Part shown: positions 1 through 6,594 of the stretch, piece after piece
How the letters are laid out: every line of letters begins with the position of its first letter
Numbering within the stretch: the stretch's first letter is position 1
Source: Gemmatimonadota bacterium
Lineage (GTDB): Bacteria; Latescibacterota; UBA2968; UBA8231
Length of the DNA stretch: 7,662 nucleotides
Assembly: GCA_026706505.1 (NCBI GenBank)
Contig: JAPOYQ010000817.1
Coordinates: 1 to 7,662, forward strand
Reading direction: 5' to 3'
Position numbers and translations under genes: made by a program
The notes under the pieces: model-generated
Told to the model about the DNA's origin: nothing
Database searches by the model: none
What the model saw: the letters and a program-made list of their open reading frames with translations, nothing else

Positions 1-441
1 TATGTTCTGAGTAGACAACGGAACTAAGAATCTCTGTCTGAAGGTGCGTGAAGAGGTCACGCATGGCTTGGTCAATTACGGTTCTTCTAGTGCCTTTACT
101 GCTGGGGATGGCAAGGCCCAACGGGAAACGCAATCCGCGGACGATCGGGACCTCCGCCGCGAGACCGCAAACGGTCGGTTAGGCGGGGCTCGGTAACGAC
201 CCCCGCCTACTCGGTCCTCTTGGCAGTAACCGTTCTCTCATGCCGGCGCGCCAGTCTTCGACTCAACCGGCACATAATACCACTATCGTGGCCCATGTTG
301 ACCAAGGTAATATATCAAAGAGTGTTTTTGGAGCGCGAAAACACCTGCGACTACACCAATGCTAAGGCGGATGAAAACACCATTTGCATCATTTATATTG
401 TAAACATTCAAATAATAGGCAATTTGCACAGTGTCATCAGG
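1..441. other. Stretch without a convincing gene
   Basis: No reading frame here shows family features. A 39-codon frame at 63-182 (+) begins with ATG after a purine-rich stretch (GAAGAGG) and has a short hydrophobic N-terminus (WSITVLLVPLLLGM). It stops at TAG 180-182, and the same frame stays open to about 350, so it may be a broken gene rather than a real micropeptide. A TTG-started frame at 220-525 overlaps the membrane-protein gene on the other strand and has no recognisable content. The second half (300-441) is clearly AT-richer than the first. Confidence 0.5.
163..209 (+). repeat. Two adjacent hairpins
   Basis: GACCG (163-167) pairs with CGGTC (172-176) across a 4-nt loop. TAGGCGGGG (180-188) pairs perfectly with CCCCGCCTA (201-209) across a 12-nt loop. 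The second stem begins at the TAG codon of the small frame that starts at 63. No T-run follows on either strand, so this is not a canonical intrinsic terminator. It could be a degenerate terminator or simply GC-rich structure. Confidence 0.4.
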
Positions 442-1101
442 TTAGAGGACGGGGCGGTAGCAGTGTCCGAACACACGTGCCACACAGTTGTCCTCGGTAC
501 GGAATACCCATATCAATTCCCGTAATTCGGCAGCAATGAACCCAGCCCCCACAATCATCAATATGGCAATGGTGGGCGCCCCGATACGGTAAGCAACTAC
601 GTGCCAAAATGGGGTCGGTGGGCCATCCCGAACTAGAATATTGTCACCTTGCGTGTAGTGCACCACTGCATTGATTATAAACCCGGTGGAACAAGCTACT
701 ACTGCATTAAACTTAAATGCTTGATATAATGCTATCCATGAAAATGCTAGCGTCTCGGGCCAATCCCCTTCGTGCGCCAGCAATCTATATGCTATGTAGT
801 TTATTGCAGTGCCAACAGACAATATTCCAGCAAACCAAGGCGCCAAGAACCAAAACCCCTCAAAATTTCGCCCTGTTCGATTAATCCAGCTAACAATACA
901 AGATCCCCACCAAATATAAGCCGGTGCTAGCAAGATGCCTAAGCCTGCGTAAATGCTAATGGTTATGGCCCGTTCATGGAAGCTTGTACCTCTCGTCACA
1001 ACCGGTAAGAACATGATCGTGGTTGCTGCTGCCACGACCATTAGGTTCTCTGCCTTGGCGAGCTTGCGCAAATTTGCTTTGCGCCGTTCTAGTGTTTCCA
1101 T
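442..1101 (-). CDS. Multi-pass membrane protein of unknown family
   Basis: I do not recognise the family of this 219-aa protein. It has a short basic N-terminus (METLERRKANLRK), then about five hydrophobic segments near residues 20-37, 46-72, 83-109, 117-148 and 164-192. This implies an integral inner-membrane protein. The fourth segment contains charged or polar positions and could be amphipathic. There is no obvious catalytic motif. The ATG at 1101 gives the natural N-terminus, but no Shine-Dalgarno sequence lies directly upstream. Codon use is AT-richer than in dinB, resembling the 297-aa gene at 2257, which fits horizontal acquisition. Its neighbours are a gene-free stretch downstream and a broken GDCCVxC gene upstream on the opposite strand, so there is no operon context. 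The open frame with consistent hydrophobic periodicity makes it likely real; its function is unknown. Confidence 0.72.
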   Translation of the reverse strand: METLERRKANLRKLAKAENLMVVAAATTIMFLPVVTRGTSFHERAITISIYAGLGILLAPAYIWWGSCIVSWINRTGRNFEGFWFLAPWFAGILSVGTAINYIAYRLLAHEGDWPETLAFSWIALYQAFKFNAVVACSTGFIINAVVHYTQGDNILVRDGPPTPFWHVVAYRIGAPTIAILMIVGAGFIAAELRELIWVFRTEDNCVARVFGHCYRPVL

Positions 1102-1142
1102 TTGACGATGTCGTAGTCATTGTAAAGCACAGTATTCATATT

Positions 1143-1295
1143 ATGCCGCTTAGGGCCTTAATGTTTCCAGCGTGGGTCTACGACTGCCGGCAATGCGGCA
1201 CTGTCTTGAAACCCAGGCCGGGCGACTGTTGCATGTAATGCTCCTAAGGCACGGTGCCCTGTCCTCTGGTTCAGACGGGCGATTACAGCTTATAG
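1143..1295 (+). pseudogene. Broken GDCCVxC-domain (seleno)protein gene
   Basis: Frame 3 reads YDCRQCGTVLKPRPGDCC, then M, stop (TAA 1236-1238), CS, stop (TAA 1245-1247), GTVPCPLVQ, ending at TAG 1293-1295. From memory this matches the small cysteine-rich GDCCVxC family, whose core reads roughly CxxCGxxLKPKPGDCCVFCSYGxVPCPPxQ. Some members carry selenocysteine. Both stops are TAA and fall at the family's Phe and Tyr positions, not at the Cys/Sec position, so this is decay and not a UGA-Sec codon. The N-terminal part (from about ATG 1143) aligns poorly, as the usual MPTDAC-like stretch is scrambled. The family is small (roughly 60-80 aa) and of unknown redox or metal-related role. Family assignment is fairly secure from the GDCC and GTVPCP motifs; the 5' boundary is not. 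Confidence 0.7.
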
Positions 1296-2256
1296 CGTCC
1301 GAGAAGCCGGCTGCGTGTGACCCGGCGGTGTAGTCGGAGGTTCAGGCTGCCTGGTCGCCGCTCCTCCCGCCACAGGCTCCTCCCTGGAAATCGATATCGG
1401 TCAAGTGCCCACTTGCCGCTAAGCGGACAAATTCGGGCCGCCCGCTTCCCAGCTTTGAGCCTGACTAAACCATCCCCTTCTTGACAGGTGACCTACGCCC
1501 GACGGCTACCCGGCCGTCACTGCGGGACCGAACGAAAGTTATTGTTCGGTCACCAGGTGAATGAGCAGACCGAGGCCGCTGCCGATGTGACAGTTCCTCC
1601 GGTTCAATTTGGCTCATTCAAGGTGCTGGACAGCATCTGCCCTAATTTTCACCTGCTGACCGAACGCACACGTGCTGCCCTACCGGTTTGGACGAAACGT
1701 TACCCTTGGCATCACCACTTGCGCGCAGGAGTAGGCTTTGCGAGTTTTTGCCGGCTGTTTGCCAACAAGGTGAACGGCGGCGGAGCAGGGTCGAGCAGAA
1801 CTCGCATATGGGATATATAAACAGAGCGTTAGTGGGGATAGCCCGAGAGATGTTCGGCCGCGATAGCCTCAATGGCATGCAGGCAGCCGCCGGGGCAAAG
1901 CCTGAACGCACAGAACCCTGTGGGCAAAGAGTTCATGTGGCTTACGCGACGCCTGCAGCCGGCCGCGGAGGGGCGGCAAGACAAGAAACGGTAACGATGG
2001 GCGCGGGGTGTGGGGCTGAACCGGCGAACTTTGATACTATGACGATCGAGAACCGGGTCTAGCGTTGAGCTTGCCGGAGGTTCAACGAGTGCACTGATCT
2101 TGAGCGACGCGGATGGGTCGACCCGAACAGGGCTCGCGAATGAGGCAGGGAAGATTCGAAATGATCTTGGGTAGACACGCTCGCAAATCGTGAGCCAAGC
2201 GCGGCCAACAGGTCACGAGACTACAAGTCGGCACGGTTGAGAGGATAACTGCAACA
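1296..2256. other. Long stretch with no recognisable gene
   Basis: Frames of about 110 and 124 codons exist on the plus strand (1488-1820, 1688-2062) and one of 89 on the minus strand (1642-1911). They overlap one another, lack good ribosome-binding sites, and their products show no motif or composition I recognise. Base composition is higher in GC than the flanking AT-rich genes at 442-1101 and 2257-3150. The region could be debris of an old element; I see no transposase, integrase or RNA gene in it. The only clear structure is the tandem hairpin pair at 1501-1551. Confidence 0.5.
1501..1551 (+). repeat. Tandem hairpins
   Basis: GACGGC (1501-1506) pairs with GCCGTC (1513-1518) over a 6-nt loop. 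Eight bases later GACCGAAC (1526-1533) pairs perfectly with GTTCGGTC (1544-1551) over a 10-nt loop. The half-site GACCGAAC recurs at about 1659-1666. No T-run follows, so an intrinsic terminator is unlikely. The sites could be operator-like or structural. Confidence 0.45.
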
Positions 2257-3150
2257 ATGACGATGATTCCGGAATTTGTAAGGAGCCGAATTCGAATTGC
2301 GTTTTCTGATGCGAATAACGACGTGTCGCGTACATTAAGCGCGCAACCTAACATTCACGAAATAACTCTTGATCACTTATTTGTAGCCGCCATGAACAAA
2401 GTGCCATCAACTATATTCCCTGAGTCAAATATAGCGTTAGCGATAGATACTCATTGGATCGGTGGAAGACCGCATTTTCTGGGTCGGTGGGAAATTGCCG
2501 ATATAGCCCTTGTTGCTGTTCTAAGAAGAAACGGGAATCTAGTATGGCGAAAAGTGGCACTACTACAATCAAAACGACTTTACTCTCGTGATGTCGAAGC
2601 AGTCGAATTAGATGAGTATGACTATTTGGTAGGTATCGGAAGACTGATTGATTCAACTGACAAACAGGTACCGTTGTTTAAACAACACGGGTATTCTTTC
2701 GATGGCAACAGCATATATGGGGAACTTCATACGAATTCCGAGCAAGTGAGGCACATTGAGGAGTACACTCGGAAATACAAGATGCCAGTTTACTACTCTC
2801 TTTACAATCCGCTTGAGATACCGATGAGTGGCATAACTCCGATTCCTGAAGGAGCACGCCGCGATGGCGTGAACAAAGTCGGTTGTCGAGTGGCGCGGTC
2901 GAACGAGGTCCATAAGGTTATGGCGACGGCGGTGGGAAATCCTACTTTCGATCAAGTCAATCGCATCAAAGACAAAGAAGAGCTTCGTGGCTGGAGAATT
3001 GAACAATTTGTAGCCGATGAGTTTTTGAGCTGTCACGAAGTTAGGAAGATAGAGGATGAAGAAGATCCTGATATGGAAGCATTGCTTTACGATCGTACTG
3101 CCCCAATAAGCGCAGCGATTGTGATTACAGTTGATCTCCCGGCCGATTAG
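2257..3150 (+). CDS. Hypothetical protein with a possible PD-(D/E)XK nuclease core
   Basis: This 297-aa protein starts at ATG 2257, with GAGAGGA about 10 bases upstream as a plausible ribosome-binding site. I do not recognise a named family. The visible core is E79-I-A-D82-I, about 20 residues of beta-like sequence, then LLQSKR (Q104-x-K106). After a spacer comes Q163 and a P177-V-Y-Y-S-L-Y-N segment. An acidic residue followed by QxK on the next strand, then a helix with Gln and a PxYxxYN-like strand, resembles restriction-endonuclease-like folds in uncharacterised families such as DUF6615. That is an inference from pattern only. There is no signal peptide or membrane segment, so it is probably cytoplasmic. 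The acidic stretch IEDEEDPD (265-272) is notable. Codon use is AT-rich relative to dinB, suggesting transfer. It has no partner gene in the same operon: the next gene (3434) is 283 bases away. Confidence 0.8.
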   Translation: MTMIPEFVRSRIRIAFSDANNDVSRTLSAQPNIHEITLDHLFVAAMNKVPSTIFPESNIALAIDTHWIGGRPHFLGRWEIADIALVAVLRRNGNLVWRKVALLQSKRLYSRDVEAVELDEYDYLVGIGRLIDSTDKQVPLFKQHGYSFDGNSIYGELHTNSEQVRHIEEYTRKYKMPVYYSLYNPLEIPMSGITPIPEGARRDGVNKVGCRVARSNEVHKVMATAVGNPTFDQVNRIKDKEELRGWRIEQFVADEFLSCHEVRKIEDEEDPDMEALLYDRTAPISAAIVITVDLPAD

Positions 3151-3433
3151 CAGACTCTTGTGAAATAAGCCATAGTTACGCATTGAAGGTCGTGGATGTG
3201 AGTGGAACTGGTCGCGAAGAGACGCGGCATTATGGTCAATTGTCCTTCAATTTCGGCAGACTGCCCCCCGGTACAACCGGCGCTGCGCAGGGCAAGGTTT
3301 GGCAGGAATCCGGACGTCTGCCAGTCGGGCAGGCAAGCGGGCCATCGACTGCGCTTGGATTTGCGCAAACGCGCCCAACTTTGCTAGCCTTTCATTGGGA
3401 GGCATTACGAGTAGCACATTTGGAGAAGGCACA

Positions 3434-3607
3434 ATGCACGATGGGAAACCGGATACGGGCGACCACGCTACCGACTACTTGGACGGCTACGAGGCCGGTT
3501 CCAATTCGTTCAATTCCGGAGTAGACCCCAACAGCCCGGTCGTAACTCCGGACAACGCAAGCGCGAGTTGGCATAAGGGCTTCGAAGACTCGATCAAGAA
3601 CAAGTAG
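3434..3607 (+). CDS. Small RMF/CrpP-like protein (57 aa)
   Basis: The start is ATG 3434, chosen over the upstream in-frame start at 3299 because GGAGAAGG lies just ahead of it and the residues before it look non-coding. The product is acidic and soluble. It has the spacing G18-Y-x-A-G22, a D31-P-N-S-P region, then A44-x-W46-x-x-G49-F. This resembles the short ribosome-modulation-factor/CrpP-like family, whose members read roughly GYxAxxxG...NPY...A..W..GW. RMF binds ribosomes in stationary phase; related small proteins have other or unknown roles. The canonical CPY motif is replaced by NSP, so function should not be transferred. It is monocistronic, with a hairpin right after its TAG stop. 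The gene call is good; the family is a tentative match. Confidence 0.68.
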   Translation: MHDGKPDTGDHATDYLDGYEAGSNSFNSGVDPNSPVVTPDNASASWHKGFEDSIKNK

Positions 3608-3614
3608 CAAAAAA

Positions 3615-3642
3615 CCTGCCCGGTGCGCTTTCACCGGGTGGG
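3615..3642 (+). terminator. Hairpin after the 57-aa gene, degenerate terminator
   Basis: CCCGGTG (3619-3625) pairs with CACCGGG (3632-3638) over a 6-nt loop. In plus-strand RNA the stem extends to 11 pairs through two G-U pairs (3615-3618 with 3639-3642). An A-run (3609-3614) precedes it, but the usual U-run after it is missing (GAAACGG). It begins 7 bases after the stop codon. Read on the minus strand, the core stem is followed after 4 bases by six Ts, so termination there is also possible. Confidence 0.5.
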
Positions 3643-3649
3643 AAACGGG

Positions 3650-3695
3650 GCGTTGGCTGGATGCACGGTGAGTGCATCTGCCAATGTTCCAACGC
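3650..3695. repeat. Nested imperfect palindrome
   Basis: Outer arms GCGTTGG (3650-3656) and CCAACGC (3689-3695) enclose inner arms GATGCAC (3660-3666) and GTGCATC (3672-3678), with a 5-nt loop. TTGGC and GCCAA add an alternative pairing between the two arm sets. It lies between the 57-aa gene and the transposase debris. It could be a transposon-end relic, a REP-like element or a structured RNA end; I cannot decide. Confidence 0.45.
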
Positions 3696-3875
3696 GCTAC
3701 GGCTCAATCCAAATCAGCCTGGATATCCCATGGCGGGGATAGTCAGGCGGAGGAAGGTCCCTATAGCCATTGAGATTCAACCAGTTCAAGGACGTGCGAC
3801 ACCTTGCTCTTGACAGACTGTATGGGGTCACGGCTGCAGTGTCCATGGCCAGGCGGTGGGTCCAGACACCGGATC

Positions 3876-4055
3876 GTCGCAGATTTTTCGCGCGGCACAC
3901 TAACTTCGGATGCCGGCACCCGGTTCACCGCGCTGATGTACTCGGTCATCGGCACGTTCAACCTGTACAGCATTGACATGCTGCGCTGGTTGGAGACGTG
4001 GTTGGGCACGTGCACAGAAAACGGCGGCCGACAACTGGAAGATCTATCGCCGTAG
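3876..4055 (+). pseudogene. IS66-type transposase, C-terminal remnant
   Basis: Frame 3 reads SDAGTRFTALMYSVIGTFNL, then YSIDMLRWLETWL, and ends QLEDLSP at TAG 4053-4055. This follows the C-terminal domain of IS66 (TnpC) transposases, which read roughly SDAGxERAAxxYSLIGTxKLNGIDPxxYL....LLPW. The TAG sits where the family has the Trp of LLPW, consistent with TGG to TAG. Upstream sequence does not give the rest of the DDE domain in any frame, so only the tail survives. No inverted repeats of an intact IS66 element are visible. A related transposase subfamily is possible, but the YSxIGTxxL motif is typical. Confidence 0.66.
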
Positions 4056-4066
4056 TGCCGTGGTCT

Positions 4067-4779
4067 ATGAGCCAAGAGCGCCGGCGTGTCTCGACGCCGC
4101 CGGGAACTGCCACGCGGCTGAGTGCCGCCGTTACGGACGCGACTTCACGGCGCAAGAAATGGCGCTGCATCGCGCGCTGATCACAGGGCCACCGCTGCTG
4201 AACTGCCATGCCCTGTCGAGGGAGTTCTGTCGGTGCGACGGCTGCTTCAAGCCGGACACCAGCCTCACGGACATGATAGCCAGGGTGCCCATGCGCGGCT
4301 TCTCGACCGCCGCTTTGAAGCTCGCCCTGCGCAATCGCTTCATCGGATAGTCACGCGAAATGCGCGATAAGAGCCTCCCGCTGGTAGTCGACAACCCGAG
4401 CTTCCCGATCCTGACGTGGGTCGAGATCCCAAACCTCGGTTCCCACCTCCTGGTCCGCGCCCGCCGCCTGCCCGGGACCCGCACAGAGTGCTACAACACC
4501 ACGACCATGCCCATCGACACCTTCGTTGAAGCGCCACGCTACGCTTGCACCGTCTACAGGGAGTCGGGCTGGACCCCTGTCGGAACCACCTAGAGACGCG
4601 GGCGTTACAACCGTCAAAAGCTCTACGACAGGCTCCAGAACGGCGTCTGGCTCCGGCCAATGCGAAGAGATTGGAGGCGCACGCTCGATCGCCGAGATCG
4701 ACCGGCTCCTCGTGTTAGTTCGGTTAGCAGGTGGGAGTCGCAGCAGGTGGAGTTCACCGACCCTCGTGAGCTCGCTTGA
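4067..4779 (+). pseudogene. DUF4338 (DruA-like) gene remnant
   Basis: Pieces in frame 1 follow the DUF4338 family, to which the Druantia protein DruA belongs: RYGRDFTAQEMALHRALI, HALSREFCR, KPDTSLTDMIARV, then GFSTAALKLALRNRFIG, LPLVVDN, ILTWVEIPNLGSHLL, TFVEAPRY, VGTT, RRGRY and WLRPMRRDWRRTL. Damage is extensive. A likely start (ATG 4067) lies in another frame, so a frameshift is needed near 4112. The central part expected between about 4287 and 4297 is missing (of order 100 residues in intact members). TAG 4348-4350 replaces the Trp of IGW, and TAG 4591-4593 replaces the Gln/Lys after GTT. The conserved end is near 4690 and the frame closes at TGA 4777-4779. DUF4338 genes often travel with transposases, which fits the IS66 debris just upstream. 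It is surely non-functional as a single protein. Confidence 0.72.
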
Positions 4780-4918
4780 ATGGGTAGTTTTTTGCCCGAA
4801 CGGCGGCAGAAGAGATTTGCCCCATCACCTTTCAAGCGAACCAATACCCCGCCCTCCGGCTTGGCGGAACCCTAACCGCAAACGCCGCCATCCGAGGTCA
4901 CTCCGTTAGATTCATAGT

Positions 4919-4937
4919 GTTTGCCAATAGTTTGCCA
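4919..4937 (+). repeat. Direct repeat GTTTGCCA x2
   Basis: GTTTGCCA occurs at 4919-4926 and again at 4930-4937, an 11-bp period or about one helical turn. It lies 70-90 bp from the tRNA fragment at 5007-5051. Phased short direct repeats beside an attachment core are typical of integrase arm-type sites. That role is inferred from position only. Confidence 0.5.
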
Positions 4938-4950
4938 GCCGGGAAAATAC

Positions 4951-4978
4951 GGATCTGAATGGATAGGGTTAGATCCAT
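4951..4978. repeat. Overlapping inverted repeats in AT-rich DNA
   Basis: GGATCT (4951-4956) pairs with AGATCC (4971-4976), and ATGGAT (4959-4964) pairs with ATCCAT (4973-4978). The two hairpins are mutually exclusive. They lie between the GTTTGCCA repeats and the tRNA fragment, in AT-rich DNA that continues to about 5000. They may be protein-binding sites of an attachment region. The whole interval 4780-5006 contains no gene. Confidence 0.35.
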
Positions 4979-5006
4979 ACATATAAAATTATACAATAGG
5001 CTAAGG

Positions 5007-5051
5007 TGGCGCGCCCTGCAGGACTCGAACCTGCGACCTGCGATTTAGAAG
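5007..5051 (-). tRNA. 3' half of tRNA-Arg(UCU), probable att core
   Basis: On the minus strand this reads anticodon loop CTTCTAA (anticodon TCT), the 3' strand of the anticodon stem ATCGC, variable loop AGGTC, T-arm GCAGG-TTCGAGT-CCTGC, acceptor strand AGGGCGC, G73 and CCA. It matches my memory of the 3' half of E. coli argU nearly base for base from the T-arm onward. The 5' side (5052 onward) does not supply a matching stem (TCTGA against ATCGC) or a D-arm and acceptor, so the gene is incomplete. Identity that begins at the anticodon loop and runs to CCA is the usual extent of a tyrosine-integrase attachment core. If so, the element carrying this end lies on the 5' side of the tRNA fragment, toward higher coordinates, and an intact tRNA-Arg should be at its other end. 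Confidence 0.75.
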
Positions 5052-5307
5052 TCAGACCGTGCTCCACATGAAGGGCTGCATCGGGAGGGCAGGAACTGCG
5101 CTCTCCAGCTGGCAAGCAGGCTCGCGCCCTCCGCCTCCGGTGGCTTCATTGGCAAATCGCCGCCAATAGTTCCCGACTGCGTTCAACTGCTGGAACGAGA
5201 TGGTGAATCTCGAGGAGGTCGCCGCTCTCTTCACCGGACGGACCGGCCCGGCATGAAAGGCTGACGGATCGCTGCACCCGGACTGAAGCCTGTCCTATCC
5301 TCGCTTC

Positions 5308-6594
5308 GTGGAAACCCTGTGTCGTGACTGCGGGTTCCGGCCCGTCGCCGTCCTCGAGGCCTGCCCAAGCTGCGGCTCGTCGCGGGTCGTGCGACACCAG
5401 GAACTCCACGATCTCGCCATTGCCCACCTCGACTGTGACGCGTTCTACGCCGCCATCGAGAAGCGCGACCGTCCGGAGTTGCGCGACCGGCCTGTCATCG
5501 TCGGCGGGCACCACCGGGGGGTGGTCGCGGCCTGCTGCTACCTGGCGCGTGCCAGCGGCGTGCACTCGGCCATGCCGATGTACAGGGCCCTGGAGGCTTG
5601 TCCCGAGGCTGCCGTCGTCAAACCCGACATGAAAAAATACGCCGCCGTCGGCCGCGAGGTCCGGGCGATGATGCTGAGCCTGACGCCACTGGTGGAGCCG
5701 CTCTCGATCGACGAGGCCTTCATGGACCTCTCGGGCACGCAGTCCCTGCATCGCGCCAGCCCGGCCACGACGCTGGCGGTGCTGGCGCGCCGGGTGGAGG
5801 CCAAGCTTTCCATCACGATCTCCATTGGCCTCAGCTACAACAAGTTCCTGGCCAAGATCGCCTCGGACCTGGACAAGCCGCGCGGCTTTGCCGCGATCGG
5901 CCGGGCGGAGGCCCGGAGGTTTCTGGCGTCCAGGCCGGTCGGTCTGCTGTGGGGGGTGGGACCGGTCCTGCGCCGGCGCCTCGCCCGTGAGGGCATCACG
6001 CGGATCGGGGAATTGGCCAGCATCGGGGAGGATGAGTTGGCAGCCCGGTACGGCAAGATCGGGCGGCGACTGTGGTCATGCGCCCGGGGGGAAGACGACC
6101 GTCCGGTCGATCCGAACCGGGCGGCCAAGAGCGTGTCCTCGGAAATCACCCTCGACGAGGACATCGCGGATCCCGAGAGACTGCGCCGGACCCTGTGGCA
6201 GCTCGCCGAGACGCTGGCGAGACGTCTCCGGAAGGCCGGTCTCGCCGCCGGTGGCGTTACCCTGAAGCTGAAGACCGCGGGCTTTCGCACGGTGACCCGC
6301 TCCCGCCGCCTGCCCACGGCCACGCGGTCGGCGGACCGGATGTTTCGTGTGGCCGAGCCGCTGCTCGCCCGCGAGGCCGACGGGCGCGCGTTCCGTCTGG
6401 TCGGGATCGGCGCCTACGATCTGGAAGGGGTCGGACGGACGCCCCAGGCCGATCTGTTCGATGCTGATCCGGGTGCCGGGGATCTCGACGATGTGCTGGA
6501 TGCGCTGCGCGAGCGGTTCGGCGAAGAAGCCGTCGTCCGGGGTCGCGGCTTCGGCGTGAAGCTCGCGCGGCAGGGACCCTCGAAGGTGGAGTGA
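5308..6594 (+). CDS. dinB: DNA polymerase IV (Y-family, error-prone)
   Basis: This 428-aa protein is a Y-family translesion DNA polymerase that extends past damaged or distorted template bases at the cost of fidelity. The N-terminus has a zinc-ribbon-like C5xxC8...C19xxC22 motif. It is an extra segment absent from E. coli DinB but present in a group of (mostly alphaproteobacterial) homologues. The catalytic core follows: LDCDAFYAAIE (D42) and SIDEAFMD (D135, E136) supply the metal-binding acids. YNKFLAKIASD then belongs to the palm, GVGPVLRRRL to the helix-hairpin-helix region, and the little-finger domain comes after. QADLF (380-384) is a canonical sliding-clamp-binding motif. The start is GTG 5308, supported by the zinc motif beginning at residue 5; no strong Shine-Dalgarno is visible. 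No LexA box could be confirmed upstream. Codon use is strongly GC-rich. It appears intact and monocistronic. A second copy of its 3' end lies at 7474-7554. Confidence 0.96.
   Translation: METLCRDCGFRPVAVLEACPSCGSSRVVRHQELHDLAIAHLDCDAFYAAIEKRDRPELRDRPVIVGGHHRGVVAACCYLARASGVHSAMPMYRALEACPEAAVVKPDMKKYAAVGREVRAMMLSLTPLVEPLSIDEAFMDLSGTQSLHRASPATTLAVLARRVEAKLSITISIGLSYNKFLAKIASDLDKPRGFAAIGRAEARRFLASRPVGLLWGVGPVLRRRLAREGITRIGELASIGEDELAARYGKIGRRLWSCARGEDDRPVDPNRAAKSVSSEITLDEDIADPERLRRTLWQLAETLARRLRKAGLAAGGVTLKLKTAGFRTVTRSRRLPTATRSADRMFRVAEPLLAREADGRAFRLVGIGAYDLEGVGRTPQADLFDADPGAGDLDDVLDALRERFGEEAVVRGRGFGVKLARQGPSKVE

Noticed and set aside
220..525. 101-codon plus-strand frame
   Set aside because: It needs a TTG start, has no ribosome-binding site, overlaps the membrane-protein gene tail-to-tail and shows no family feature.
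1236..1247. Selenocysteine decoding in the GDCCVxC relic
   Set aside because: The stops are TAA, not TGA, and they sit at Phe and Tyr positions while the Cys positions are kept.
3697..3900. Minus-strand frame of 67 codons ending DLPPPDYPRHGIS...WIEP
   Set aside because: The sequence looks protein-like, but I cannot place it in a family and it overlaps the IS66 remnant. No start signal supports it.
5169..5184. GTTC-N8-GTTC upstream of dinB as a LexA box
   Set aside because: The alphaproteobacterial LexA site is GTTC-N7-GTTC. The spacing here is one base too long and the site is over 120 bases from the start codon.
5146..5751. Long minus-strand frame (201 codons) opposite dinB
   Set aside because: It is antisense to a conserved gene in GC-rich DNA, where such shadow frames are common. 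No motif and no start signal.
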